From the NCBI RefSeq assembly GCF_001612965.1, contig NZ_BDBL01000002.1, positions 248,001 to 312,000 on the forward strand: DNA of 64,000 nucleotides, given 5' to 3'. Under the pieces are notes generated by a model. The model was not told where the DNA came from. It saw only the letters and a program-made list of their open reading frames with translations, and did no database searches. Shown one piece after another: positions 52,531 to 64,000 of this stretch. Positions within the stretch are counted from its first letter, which is position 1; each line of letters opens with the position of its first letter. The DNA comes from Nocardia kruczakiae NBRC 101016 (GTDB lineage: Bacteria; Actinomycetota; Actinomycetes; Mycobacteriales; Mycobacteriaceae). A program made the position numbers and the translations under genes.

Positions 52531-53976
52531 TCAGTCTCCGGTGAGCTGCGTGGTCACCTCGCGGACCGCGGCCCGCAGTATCTCCGCGTAGTCGTCCACA
52601 TCCACCACCAGAGGATCGGCGTGGACGGACAGGGTGACCGTCCTTCCCAGCCCGTGCAGGCCGTGGGTCAGATGCATCACCGCGCCGAGGGCGGGAAAAC
52701 CGGCCGTGAAGCGGACCGCGCCGCCGGCGATCGACAGATCCGCCTCGCCGCGGTGGACGCTGGACAGCACCGTATGACCCGATATCCGCTCGGGGACCAG
52801 GTCCAGCGGGTAGCCGGCGATATCGCGACGGAGAACCGGGGCGGGGATCGCGTCGGTGACGCGGTCGCGCGCGGACTGCAGCGGATGGGTGGCGCGGACT
52901 CGTCGTTCGGCCAGCGCCGCGGCGATGCGGCGCGCCCGCAGAGGCAGGTCCGGTTCCGAGGCGCACAGATCGACGCCGAGGTCGCGATAGTTGTTGCGCG
53001 GGACCGCTTTTCGATCGGCCGACAAGGGCCCGGCCATCGAGACCTGTGCACCCAACGGGTCGCCGGATTCGCCGTGGAGGGCGAGATAGCGACTCATCGC
53101 GACGGATATCGCGGTCAACGCGACGACCGTGACCGTGTACTCGGGAACGTGCAGCTGCTCCCCCGCGATCACGCGGACGACCCGACGCGCGGGCGCCGGC
53201 GGGCGGTTCAGTGCGGTGGGAGCGAAGTTCGGTGCGGCGGGCGGGATCTCACCTGCCTCGGCGAGGCTGTGCAGTTCCCGATCCGCACGAGCCGCGACAA
53301 GGCCCCGCCGCACCGTGCGCGCCATCCGGGGCAGAAACGAAACCAGCGAGATCGCCTCGACAGCAATGGTTTTCGCGCTTCGCCCGAGGTCGGGGCGGAT
53401 CCACCCGCGGTGGTGCCGATTCACCGCCGAACCGTCCGGCGATACCGCATCGACGGGTGAACCCGTGTCACCCGAACCGCCACCGAAATCGGCGTCCCCC
53501 CACGCTGCCGTATCCAGACCCCGCAACAACTCGCGCGCGATGGTGGCGGCCCGTTGCCCGTCGGCCAGCGCATGCGAAAGTTGCAGCACCACAACGAGTG
53601 CGGGCATGGAGCCACCCGGTGCGTCCCGGATTCCGCGATACAGATGAACGCGCCAGGTGTATCGCCGCGCCGGTACCGCTTCCCCGAGAATCTCCCCCAG
53701 TGAAGCTTCCACAGTCGTCCACAGCGACTCCGCGAGCGTGTGGACGACGACCTGCGCGTCATCGAAATCCGCAGGCTCCCAGGCGGGATAGGCGAAGCGA
53801 TGTTCGCGGATCCGGACGCGCAAATCCGGGATTTCGGCGCTGCGCGCGATCACCGCTGCCCGCAGCGCGTCCGCGGACCGTCCGGTGTCGTCGAAGCAGT
53901 AGAGCAGGAACAGGTCGTTGCAGGCCCGGCGCGACAGCCAGAACCTGGTGGCATCCTGCGGCGTCAGTAGATCCAC
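52531..53976 (-). CDS. Wax ester synthase/diacylglycerol acyltransferase (WS/DGAT) family protein
   Basis: 481 aa. Begins VDLLTPQDATRFWLSRRACNDLF at GTG 53976. The catalytic HxxxDG motif is H135-A-L-A-D139-G140 (LSHALADG). Other family segments: YTWRVHLYRGI, VSMAGPLSADRKAVPRNNYRDL, and GYPLDLVPERISGHTVLSSVHRGEADLSIAGG. WS/DGATs make triacylglycerol or wax esters from acyl-CoA at the membrane. The C-terminal PLW-like region is divergent, so activity is likely but unproven. The SD is weak. Divergent from the cytochrome b gene. Confidence 0.85.
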   Translation of the reverse strand: MDLLTPQDATRFWLSRRACNDLFLLYCFDDTGRSADALRAAVIARSAEIPDLRVRIREHRFAYPAWEPADFDDAQVVVHTLAESLWTTVEASLGEILGEAVPARRYTWRVHLYRGIRDAPGGSMPALVVVLQLSHALADGQRAATIARELLRGLDTAAWGDADFGGGSGDTGSPVDAVSPDGSAVNRHHRGWIRPDLGRSAKTIAVEAISLVSFLPRMARTVRRGLVAARADRELHSLAEAGEIPPAAPNFAPTALNRPPAPARRVVRVIAGEQLHVPEYTVTVVALTAISVAMSRYLALHGESGDPLGAQVSMAGPLSADRKAVPRNNYRDLGVDLCASEPDLPLRARRIAAALAERRVRATHPLQSARDRVTDAIPAPVLRRDIAGYPLDLVPERISGHTVLSSVHRGEADLSIAGGAVRFTAGFPALGAVMHLTHGLHGLGRTVTLSVHADPLVVDVDDYAEILRAAVREVTTQLTGD

Positions 53977-54094
53977 CCGCCGACGATATCCACAACCGTC
54001 CACAATTCCCGCACCGACACTATCGACGCAGGTCAACTCCAGTGCTACGCTCTGTAGTAGACAGTCTCGACCACTCTCATACACCCGGGGCGGG

Positions 54095-54276
54095 GTGAGT
54101 GCCATGACAATCCCGGACGGCGCGACGAGAGATTCCGCGCGGCGCCCTTCCTCAGAAGATCCATCGACAAGGTCTTTCCGACACACTGGTCGTTCCTGCT
54201 CGGAGAGATCGCGCTCTACAGCTTCGTCATTCTGCTGCTGTCGGGTGTCCATCTGACGCTGTTCTTCGATCCGTCG
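54095..54276 (+). pseudogene. Frameshifted 5' part of the orphan cytochrome b gene
   Basis: The frame of the cytochrome b gene is open and conserved upstream of its first ATG: from 54121 it reads [13 protein letters not shown], then [19 protein letters not shown] and LTLFFDPS, the normal QcrB N-terminus with helix A. But that frame has no ATG, GTG or TTG before 54277 and is closed by TAG at 54055-54060. Plausible starts (GTG 54095, ATG 54104: [10 protein letters not shown]) lie in the next frame. A one-base deletion or two-base insertion between about 54113 and 54125 would explain this. Confidence 0.65.
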
Positions 54277-55689
54277 ATGACCGAGGTCGTGTATCAGGGC
54301 TCCTACCAGCCGTTACGCGGTGTCTCGATGTCCCGGGCCTACGAATCGGCGCTGAACCTCTCCTTCGAGGTGCGGGGCGGCCTGTTCGTGCGGCAGGTGC
54401 ATCATTGGGCCGCATTGCTTTTCGCCGCCTCGATCGTCGTGCATCTGTGCCGCGTCTTCTTCACCGGCGCGTTTCGCAAACCACGCGAAGGCAATTGGGT
54501 GATCGGCTCGTTGTTGCTGATCCTGGCGACGTTCGAGGGCTTCTTCGGCTACTCGCTGCCCGACGATCTGCTGTCCGGGACGGGCCTGCGGGCGGCATTC
54601 GCCGGAATCACCATGGGTATTCCACTGATCGGCACCTGGCTGCACTGGTTGATGTTCGGCGGCGACTTTCCGGGCACGATCATTCTTCCGCGCCTGTACA
54701 TCGCGCACGTGCTGCTCCTACCCGGCATCATGCTGGCATTGATCGCGGCGCACATCGCCATCGTCTGGTATCAGAAGCACACGCAGTTCCCTGGGCCGGC
54801 GCGCACGGAGAAGAACGTGGTGGGCACGCGGATCGTGCCTGTCTTCGTCCTGGATCAGGGCGCGTTCTTCATGTTCACTCTCGCCGTGGTCGCGACCATG
54901 GGCGGGGTGCTGCAGATCAATCCGATCTGGAATCTGGGTCCTTACAACCCTTCCCACGTCTCGGCCGGCACCCAACCCGATTTCTACCTGATGTGGACCG
55001 ACGGCTTCCTGCGCCTGTTCCCGCCGTGGGAGCTGTATCTGTTCGGGCACACCGTGCCGAGCGCATTCGCGGTGGCGGTGCTGATGACGCTGGTGTTCGC
55101 TCTGCTGATCGGCTATCCGTGGATCGAGAAGCGGCTCACCCACGACCGTGCGGCGCACAATCTGCTACAGCGCCCGCGCGATGTGCCGGTGCGCACCGCG
55201 ATCGGCGCGATGGCCCTCGCCTTCTATCTGGTCCTCACACTGGCCTGCGTCAACGACATCATCGCGCTGAAATTCGATATCTCGCTCAACGCCACGACGT
55301 GGTTCTTCCGGATCGCGCTGCTGCTCGTTCCGCCGCTCGCCTACTTCGTCGCGTACCGGATGTGCCTGGCGTTGCAACGCGCGGACCGGGCCGTCCTGGC
55401 GCACGGCATCGAAACCGGCATTCTGCGCCGGCTGCCGCACGGCGAGTACATCGAGATCCATCAACCGCTCGGGCCGGTGGATCGCGACGGGCGGCCGGTA
55501 CCGCTCACATATCAGGGCGCCCCCGTGCCGAAGCGGGTCAATCGCCTGGGGTTGTCCGGCGCTCCCGGTAGCGGGAGCTTCCTGCGCCCGGATCCGGCCG
55601 GGCAGCGCGAACAACTGGATGCGGCCGCCCACGAACAAGAACGCCTGCTCACGGCCGCGCTGCGCGGGCACCGGGATCAGCCGCACTGA
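54277..55689 (+). CDS. Orphan cytochrome bc complex cytochrome b subunit (QcrB paralogue)
   Basis: 470 aa from the first in-frame ATG ([16 protein letters not shown]). Actinobacterial QcrB features: [30 protein letters not shown] (heme-ligand His pair in helix B), [31 protein letters not shown] (second pair in helix D), [29 protein letters not shown] (quinol-site region) and a long soluble C-terminus. It lacks neighbouring qcrC, qcrA and cta genes, so it is a second, unlinked copy. Starting here drops the first transmembrane helix; see the frameshift upstream. Possibly non-functional or a sequence error. Confidence 0.75.
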   Translation: MTEVVYQGSYQPLRGVSMSRAYESALNLSFEVRGGLFVRQVHHWAALLFAASIVVHLCRVFFTGAFRKPREGNWVIGSLLLILATFEGFFGYSLPDDLLSGTGLRAAFAGITMGIPLIGTWLHWLMFGGDFPGTIILPRLYIAHVLLLPGIMLALIAAHIAIVWYQKHTQFPGPARTEKNVVGTRIVPVFVLDQGAFFMFTLAVVATMGGVLQINPIWNLGPYNPSHVSAGTQPDFYLMWTDGFLRLFPPWELYLFGHTVPSAFAVAVLMTLVFALLIGYPWIEKRLTHDRAAHNLLQRPRDVPVRTAIGAMALAFYLVLTLACVNDIIALKFDISLNATTWFFRIALLLVPPLAYFVAYRMCLALQRADRAVLAHGIETGILRRLPHGEYIEIHQPLGPVDRDGRPVPLTYQGAPVPKRVNRLGLSGAPGSGSFLRPDPAGQREQLDAAAHEQERLLTAALRGHRDQPH

Positions 55690-55725
55690 TCCGGGGTGAG
55701 GCGACCGGCACCGGTGTCACACCAA

Positions 55726-55753
55726 GGCCCCGAGTCGACGATGACTCGGGGCC
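55726..55753. terminator. Convergent terminator hairpin
   Basis: GGCCCCGAGTC (55726-55736) / GACTCGGGGCC (55743-55753), 11-bp perfect stem between the cytochrome b and DUF397 genes. Confidence 0.65.
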
Positions 55754-55772
55754 CATCACCTGTCGCCCGAGG

Positions 55773-55982
55773 TCAGGCGGAGCCCAACTTCCCGTCGGTC
55801 ACGCCCGAGACGAACGCATCCCACTCGCCGGGTGTGAAAGCCAGAATCGGCCCGCGGCCGCAGTCTTTGGTATCGCGAACCCCGACATTGCCGTCACCCA
55901 GAAATGCGACCTCGACACAGTTTCCGTCGGGACCGCTGTATTTACTCTTGCGCCACACCGCACCGGTCGAATCAATCTTCAC
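55773..55982 (-). CDS. DUF397 domain protein
   Basis: 69 aa. GTG at 55982 follows AAAGGAGAGG by 5 nt. The whole protein is a DUF397 domain: VWRKSKYSGPDGNCVEVAFLGDGNVGVRDTKD, then GPILAFTPGEWDAFVSGVTDGKLG. In actinomycetes these usually sit beside an XRE (Scr1-like) regulator, forming a toxin/antitoxin-like or developmental pair (BldB-related context). No XRE gene is adjacent here, so it is an orphan. Confidence 0.88.
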   Translation of the reverse strand: MKIDSTGAVWRKSKYSGPDGNCVEVAFLGDGNVGVRDTKDCGRGPILAFTPGEWDAFVSGVTDGKLGSA

Positions 55983-56383
55983 CTGAACCTCTCCTTTACC
56001 ACCGTAGATAACGCGACAATAGTGCTTTCCTCGTCGCCGGACCCGGACTTCTCGAGACTCGACGGCTCCACAATGCGCCTGGTCATAGCGCACGAACTAC
56101 TCGATGAACGGACTGGTTCACGAGGCACGCACCGCCGTGGTGCGTCCTCGCATTGATCCCGGGAGAGCACCCTAGCAGCACCCACAATCGCTGTCCCGCG
56201 TCTTTTCACTTTCAATCACTCGAATTGCTGGTAAAGAATTCCCGTTCACTAATAGCGGGAGAATTGCCAAATGACCGGAGAATGATCCGCTAAACAAAAC
56301 CGCCCCGCGAAATTCCCCCATCGGGGGCCGCGCCCCGCCCCGGATAAACCGTGCGGTTGCTCGGTATGGATCATGGAGTAGTG
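55983..56383. other. Intergenic region, relatively AT-rich
   Basis: 401 bp between DUF397 (minus) and DUF309 (plus). Around 56200-56310 the GC content falls well below the surroundings. A TCCCG...CGGGA hairpin is at about 56247-56266. No XRE partner for DUF397 or other convincing ORF is present; short ORFs on both strands have random composition. Confidence 0.45.
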
Positions 56384-56851
56384 GTGGAACGAGATCGCGA
56401 CGATGCCGGACACGCCCGAAATGCCCGTCCTCGAGACCGGTTCGGGCGACCACTACCGCCCGGTAGCGTGGGCGTCGCCCGTATTCCGGATGATCTCGAC
56501 CTCCCACCGGGCGAAACCCTGGACTATGCCCAACGCCTCCTGGACGAGGGACTGGCCTTCAACGCACACGAGGTGCTGGAGGCGGCGTGGAAGAACGGAC
56601 CGTTCGCGGAAAGGATGCTGTGGCAGGGCCTGGCCCAGTACGCGGTGGGACTCACCCACATCCAGCGCGGTAATCCGAAGGGCGCTCGCACCCTGCTCGA
56701 GCGGGCGATCGGCCGGTTGTCGGCCACGCCGTCACCGCCGTACGGCATCGATGCGGCCGGGCTCGTCGCACACGCCGAGGGTCTGCTGGCGGATCTGGAT
56801 GCCGGCCGCGAGATTCCGGAGGACGCGCTGTGTCCCCGGCTGCGCGGATGA
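56384..56851 (+). CDS. DUF309 domain protein
   Basis: 155 aa. The core RLLDEGLAFNAHEVLEAAWKNGPFAERMLWQGLAQYAVGLTHIQRGNPKGARTLLERAIGRL is the DUF309 helical domain with the conserved H-E-V-L-E-x-x-W. GTG at 56384 has GGAG 5 nt upstream; ATG 56366 and GTG 56381 are alternatives. It overlaps the GluQ-RS gene by 22 nt, so the two are co-transcribed. Function unknown. Confidence 0.83.
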   Translation: MERDRDDAGHARNARPRDRFGRPLPPGSVGVARIPDDLDLPPGETLDYAQRLLDEGLAFNAHEVLEAAWKNGPFAERMLWQGLAQYAVGLTHIQRGNPKGARTLLERAIGRLSATPSPPYGIDAAGLVAHAEGLLADLDAGREIPEDALCPRLRG

Positions 56852-57768
56852 TCCCGCACACCGCCGGGGCCGGCCGTTTCGCCCCCAGCCCCTCCGGCGA
56901 TCTGCATCTGGGCAATCTCCGCACCGCCCTGCTGGCATGGCTGTTCGCACGCGGCACGGCCCGCAATTTCCGGCTGCGTATCGAAGACCTGGACCGGGTG
57001 CGTGCGGGTGCGGAGCAGCGCCAGCTCGAGGATCTGGCCGCGATCGGACTGGACTGGGACGGCGAGGTGGTCCGGCAATCGGACCGCACCGCACGCTACG
57101 CGGCCGCGATCGAGCGACTCGACGCGGCCGGAATGACCTACGAATGCTATTGCACGCGAAAAGAGATTCAGAAGGCCGTCTCCGCACCGCACGGCCCGAT
57201 GGGCGCCTACCCGGGAACCTGCCGCGACCTGACCGAGGCGCAGCGGGCGGCCAAGCGCGCCGAGGGCCGGCCCGCCGCACTGCGGTTGCGCTCACAGACA
57301 ACGGAATTCGAGATCACCGACGAGATCCACGGCCGGTACCGAGGGCTGGTCGACGATTTCGTGCTGCGGCGCGGTGACGGAACGGCGGCCTACAACCTCG
57401 CGGTGGTGGTGGACGATGCGGCACAGGGCTTCGACCAGGTCGTTCGCGGAGACGATCTGCTGCCCTCGACACCGCGGCAGGCCTATCTGGCGACCGTCCT
57501 CGGATTCGCCGTACCCGCGTACGCGCACGTCCCGCTGGTGCTCAACACCGACGGTGCGCGGCTGGCCAAGCGCGACGGAGCCGTAACCCTGCGCGACAGA
57601 ATCGCTCTCGGGGAGACGCCGCGCCAGGTTTTCACCATGCTCGCGGCCTCGCTCGGCCTGCGCGGGGAGACACCGCGAGCACTCCTGGATCAGTTCACTC
57701 CGGCGACGGTGCCGCACGCACCGTGGATTCTGGATCCCGCACATCCGGATCCGCTGCGGCACAGCTGA
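56830..57768 (+). CDS. gluQRS: Glutamyl-Q tRNA(Asp) synthetase
   Basis: 312 aa. GTG at 56830 with GGAGG 7 nt upstream; ATG 56848 is the alternative. Class I aaRS fragment: FAPSPSGDLHLGNLRTALLAW (HIGH-like), zinc ligands C106-x-C108...Y127-x3-C131, FEITDEIHGRYRGLVDDFVLRRGDGTAAYNLAVVVDD, LAKRDGA (KMSKS-like). No anticodon-binding domain. It glutamylates the cyclopentene of queuosine in tRNA(Asp). Co-occurrence with a queuosine transporter and Tgt within 4 kb supports the role. Confidence 0.92.
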   Translation: MSPAARMIPHTAGAGRFAPSPSGDLHLGNLRTALLAWLFARGTARNFRLRIEDLDRVRAGAEQRQLEDLAAIGLDWDGEVVRQSDRTARYAAAIERLDAAGMTYECYCTRKEIQKAVSAPHGPMGAYPGTCRDLTEAQRAAKRAEGRPAALRLRSQTTEFEITDEIHGRYRGLVDDFVLRRGDGTAAYNLAVVVDDAAQGFDQVVRGDDLLPSTPRQAYLATVLGFAVPAYAHVPLVLNTDGARLAKRDGAVTLRDRIALGETPRQVFTMLAASLGLRGETPRALLDQFTPATVPHAPWILDPAHPDPLRHS

Positions 57769-57778
57769 TCCGGCGAAC

Positions 57779-57802
57779 GTGCGTCCGGCGGTCCGGACGC
57801 AC
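57779..57802. terminator. Convergent terminator hairpin
   Basis: GTGCGTCCGG / CCGGACGCAC, 10-bp perfect stem with loop CGGT, between gluQRS and the DUF4190 gene. Confidence 0.65.
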
Positions 57803-57810
57803 TGCCGCTC

Positions 57811-58347
57811 CTACCAGTTCGCCGCCGCGATGTTGACGATCACCCACACGATGGTCAGCACGATGCCGACGGCACCGACCCAGATCCCGCCGAGCGCCAT
57901 ACCGCGGCCCTGACCGCCGCGCTCCTTGATCTGGTTCAGTGCGATCACACCCAGGATGATCCCGACGATCGATCCGATACAGGTGCACAGCCCCAGGATC
58001 GACGCGATCAGCGAACCGATCGCCAGGCCGTTGGTGCCCTGCTGCGGCGCCGCGTAGCCGTAGGGCTGATACGGCGTCGCGGCCGGATAGCCGTAACCGG
58101 GCTGGCCGTAGGGCTGCTGCTGCGGATAGCTCGGATAGGACTGCTGCTGTTGCGGCGGCGGGGTCGGCTGCTGGTAGGGAGACGACTGCTGATGCGGGGC
58201 CGAGGAGTATCCGGCCTGCGGATTGGGCGGCGGGGTGGGCTGCTGCTGCGGGGTCGGCGGAACCGACTGGTGGCCGCCCGAATCGGACGAGACACCTTCG
58301 CCGCCGTACTGTTTCCACCATTCGTCGGAATCGCCGGGATTCGTCAT
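57811..58347 (-). CDS. DUF4190 domain membrane protein
   Basis: 178 aa. A roughly 105-residue cytoplasmic Pro/Gln/Tyr/Gly-rich tail (many QQP, PYGQP, YPSYPQQ units) precedes two transmembrane helices (LAIGSLIASILGLCTCIGSIVGIILGVIAL and MALGGIWVGAVGIVLTIVWVIVNIAA) joined by NQIKERGGQGRG, the DUF4190 pattern. Function unknown. It separates the queuosine genes on the opposite strand. Confidence 0.85.
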   Translation of the reverse strand: MTNPGDSDEWWKQYGGEGVSSDSGGHQSVPPTPQQQPTPPPNPQAGYSSAPHQQSSPYQQPTPPPQQQQSYPSYPQQQPYGQPGYGYPAATPYQPYGYAAPQQGTNGLAIGSLIASILGLCTCIGSIVGIILGVIALNQIKERGGQGRGMALGGIWVGAVGIVLTIVWVIVNIAAANW

Positions 58348-58396
58348 CGGTCCAGCCTATTCCACCGGGCCCGGTTGCCGGTATCGTGCACAGGTC

Positions 58397-59170
58397 GTGA
58401 GTGAGACACAAGAAACGACACCGACCGGGGAGTCTGGACGCCCCGCGGTCGAACACGCAGCATTCGCGCAGGCCGCGGGGGGTCCCTTCACGTTGATCGT
58501 GACCTTGTTCACGGCGACGCTGATGATTTCCAACATCTGCGCGACCAAGGGCGTGCAGTTCTTCACCGGGCACGAGATGTCCCTCGGCCCCATCGAAATC
58601 CTGCCGATCACCACCGACGGAGCGTTCTTCCTCTTTCCGCTCGCCTATGTGATCGGCGACGTGCTGAGCGAGGTGTACGGCTTCAAGGCCGCCCGCCGCA
58701 CCATCTACTACGGCTTCGGCATGCTGATCCTGATGGTGGTCTGCTTCTGGATCGCGATCGGACTGCCCGCGGCCGGGTTCTACGAGAATCAGGACGCCTT
58801 CCGCACCGTCGCCGGAACCACGCCGCAGCTCGTCGCCGCCGGGCTCGCCGGTTATGTGGTGGGCCAGTTCCTGAACTCGGTGACGCTGGTGCTGATCAAG
58901 GAGCGCACCAAGGAGAAACATCTGTGGGCGCGGCTGCTGGGCTCCACCGTCGCCGGCGAATTCGGTGACACGCTGGTGTTCTGCTCGATCGCGGCGACCG
59001 CCATCGGGATCAACACGTGGGGCGCGTTCATCAACTACGTGATCGTCGGCTTCGTGTGGAAGACGCTGTGCGAGGTGCTGATCATGCCGATCAGCTACCG
59101 CTGCATCGCCTACCTGAAGAAGCACGAACCCAGCTACGCACCGCTGGACAAGCCCGCGATCTACAGCTGA
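58397..59170 (+). CDS. yhhQ: Queuosine precursor transporter (YhhQ family)
   Basis: 257 aa, six or seven membrane helices. GTG at 58397; TATCGT (58382-58387) ends 9 nt upstream, hinting at leaderless transcription. Family segments: MISNICATKGVQFF, FPLAYVIGDVLSEVYGFKAARRTIYYGF, LLGSTVAGEFGDTLVFCSIAA and NYVIVGFVWKTLCEVLIMPISY. YhhQ imports preQ0/preQ1 (and some relatives queuine) for tRNA modification. The tgt gene follows convergently. Confidence 0.92.
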   Translation: MSETQETTPTGESGRPAVEHAAFAQAAGGPFTLIVTLFTATLMISNICATKGVQFFTGHEMSLGPIEILPITTDGAFFLFPLAYVIGDVLSEVYGFKAARRTIYYGFGMLILMVVCFWIAIGLPAAGFYENQDAFRTVAGTTPQLVAAGLAGYVVGQFLNSVTLVLIKERTKEKHLWARLLGSTVAGEFGDTLVFCSIAATAIGINTWGAFINYVIVGFVWKTLCEVLIMPISYRCIAYLKKHEPSYAPLDKPAIYS

Positions 59171-59197
59171 CGCGGCCCGGGGGCAGGGCCGTTCCGT

Positions 59198-62434
<3,237 letters not shown>

Positions 62435-62438
<4 letters not shown>

Positions 62439-64000
62439 CGCGCCGCCTCTTCCGGACTGAACTGCGATTCCACGATTTCCCGGTACTCCTCGCATTCGCG
62501 CAACAGCTGTTCGTGGGTGCCGAGGCCGACCATGGCACCGTCCTCGAGGACGACGATCTGGTCGGCGTCGCGGATCGTCGACACACGCTGGGCCACGGTG
62601 ATGACAGCGGATTCGCGCGTCTCCGGACGCAGCGCGTCGCGCACCCGGGCGTCGGTGGCGACGTCGAGTGCGGAGAAACAGTCGTCGAACAGGTAGATCT
62701 TGGGCTTCTTCACCAGGGCACGGGCGATGGCGAGCCGCTGCCGCTGTCCGCCCGAGACGGTGGTGCCGCCCTGGGCGACGGGTGTCTGCAACCCTTCGGG
62801 CATGTCCCGCACGAAATCCGCGGCCTGCGCGATCTCCAGTGCGTGCCAGAGTTGTTCGTCGGTCGCCTCGGGATCGCCGTAGCGCAGATTCTCCGCGATG
62901 GTGCCGGAGAACAGGTAGGCCTTCTGCGGCACCAGACCGATCTGCGAACGCAGCAGCTCCATATCCACCTGCCGCACATCGGTGCCGCCGACGCGCACCA
63001 CGCCGGAGGTGACGTCGATCAGCCGCGGAATCAGATTGATCAGCGTGGTCTTACCGGATCCGGTGGAACCGACGATCGCGGTGGTCTGCCCGGGCGAGAC
63101 CGTGAAGCTGATATCGCGCAGCACCGGTTCCGCGGCGCCCGGGAACGCGAACTCCGCGCCGGCCAGCTCGACGGTCCCCGGGTCGGCGACGAAGGTCTGC
63201 GGCTGTGCGGGCGGCACCACCGAGGAATCGGTTTCCAGCACCTCGGCGATGCGCTCGGCCGACACCGCCGCGCGCGGGGCGATCATCGCCAGGAAGGAGG
63301 CCATCATGACCGCCATCAGGATCTGCATGATGTAGGACAGCAGCGCGGTCAGCGAACCGATCTGCATACTGCCGGAGTCGATGGCATGCCCGCCGAACCA
63401 GATCACCGCGACCGTGGTTACGTTGCTGATCAGCATCACGGCCGGGAACATCAGCGCGGCCAGCCGGCCCACGAACAGCGAGGACGAGGTGAGCTCGTCG
63501 TTGGCCACGGCGAACCGCTGCGTTTCGTAGCGCTCGCGCACGAACGCCCGCACCACACGGATACCGGTGATCTGCTCGCGCAGCACCCGGTTCACCGCGT
63601 CGATGCGCTCCTGCACACGCCGGAATCCGGGAACCATCCGGGAGATGATCAACGCCATGGTCAGGCCGAGCAGCGGCACGGCGACCAGCAGGATCCAGGA
63701 GAGTCCGAGGTCCTGGCGCAGCGCCATCACGATGCCACCGATGCACATGATCGGCGCCATCACGAGGATGGTCACGCTCATCACGACCAGCAGCTGCACC
63801 TGCTGCACATCGTTGGTGTTGCGGGTGATCAGCGACGGCGCGCCGAAGATGCCGACCTCGCGGGCGGAGAAGGTGCCCACCCGGTGCAGCAGCGCCGCGC
63901 GCATCTCCCGCCCCGCACCCATCGCGGCCTGTGCGCCCAGATAGACCGAACTCGCCGACGCGACGATCTGCACACCCGATACGAGCAGCATCCAGAGTCC
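62435..64000 (-). CDS. ABC exporter half-transporter, degenerate-site subunit (5' end outside window)
   Basis: At least 518 aa; the start and first transmembrane helix lie beyond base 64000. Exporter membrane domain (TRNTNDVQQVQLLVVMSVTILVMAPIMCIGG, INAVNRVLREQITGIRVVRAF-like coupling helices) then ATPase with Walker A VGSTGSGKTTL and canonical signature VSGGQRQRLAIARAL. The Walker B Glu is Asp (IYLFDDCFSALD) and the H-loop His is Gln (TVAQRVSTI), so this subunit supplies the non-hydrolysing residues of a heterodimer. Translationally coupled to the downstream partner. Confidence 0.9.

Noticed and set aside
50200..53460. 1086-codon open frame on the plus strand over helR and the WS/DGAT gene
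   Set aside because: Antisense shadow; composition is low-information and both minus-strand genes have clear catalytic motifs.
53918..54256. 112-codon plus-strand frame over the WS/DGAT start and cytochrome b 5' end
   Set aside because: Only its short 3' part (from 54095/54104) is of interest, as the likely original start of the frameshifted cytochrome b gene; the rest is antisense to WS/DGAT.

Overview
The window is GC-rich actinobacterial DNA, most likely from Nocardia or a close relative in the Mycobacteriales. The reasons are the GC-rich codon use, many GTG starts and GTGA/ATGA gene overlaps, several start codons placed 7-9 nt after a TANNNT -10 box (leaderless transcription), a DUF397 gene, WS/DGAT, DUF385 (F420-type) and LppU-like proteins, and the dnaX / aspartate aminotransferase / ffs / tRNA-Ser gene set known from mycobacteria. 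No insertion sequence, prophage, integrase or CRISPR array was seen. The last gene runs off the right edge.

Layout. 0.1-5.8 kb: dnaX, an unknown protein with a repeated helical module, and an Amt ammonium transporter. 5.8-13.6 kb: an MMPL exporter with its TetR regulator and a perfect operator, two tandem neutral zinc metallopeptidases, a DUF2207 membrane protein and a second TetR. 13.6-16 kb: a methyltransferase, a ROK regulator, and a short leaderless ORF ending in a Cys-Cys pair upstream of the ROK gene. 16.1-23.1 kb: an uncharacterised six-gene system (GntR/UTRA regulator, 2x[4Fe-4S] ferredoxin, SsuA-like lipoprotein with an extra C-terminal domain, permease, ATPase, and an AprA-like flavoprotein fused to HEAT repeats). 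23.1-27.8 kb: arylsulfotransferase, SDR, an LppU-like protein, an exported Gly-rich protein and an unknown protein.

27.8-35.0 kb (minus strand): a sulfur-scavenging set comprising a DszC/SfnB-like dehydrogenase, a DmoA/NtaA-like monooxygenase, a StyA-like flavoprotein, SfnG, SfnB and a flavin reductase. A SsuD-type alkanesulfonate monooxygenase follows at 39.9 kb. With the 16-24 kb region, about 25 kb is biased towards organosulfur use. 35.1-38.0 kb: a serine hydrolase and LysR regulator divergent from a class A beta-lactamase, with a perfect T-N11-A palindrome between them. 38.1-39.8 kb: two recently duplicated exported Gly-rich proteins, paralogues of the one at 26.4 kb.

41.3-50.1 kb: SDR, HhH-GPD protein, methyltransferase, aspartate aminotransferase, SRP RNA, a secreted lipoprotein-like protein, tRNA-Ser(GGA), a DUF385 protein with divergent TetR, an ECF41/SigJ sigma factor with its canonical promoter and a downstream O-methyltransferase, and a small leaderless gene covered by a perfect LexA box. 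50.1-55.7 kb: a HelR-type rifamycin-resistance ATPase preceded by a rifamycin-associated element, a WS/DGAT acyltransferase, and an orphan cytochrome b (QcrB) whose 5' end is frameshifted. 55.8-60.5 kb: DUF397, DUF309, then a queuosine set (GluQ-RS, YhhQ transporter, Tgt) interrupted by a DUF4190 gene. 60.5-64 kb: a heterodimeric ABC exporter with one degenerate ATPase site.

The best candidate for an undescribed system is the 16.1-23.1 kb redox/ABC cluster. The clearest regulatory calls are the ECF41 promoter, LexA box, rifamycin element, LysR box, and the MMPL/TetR and DUF385/TetR operators.
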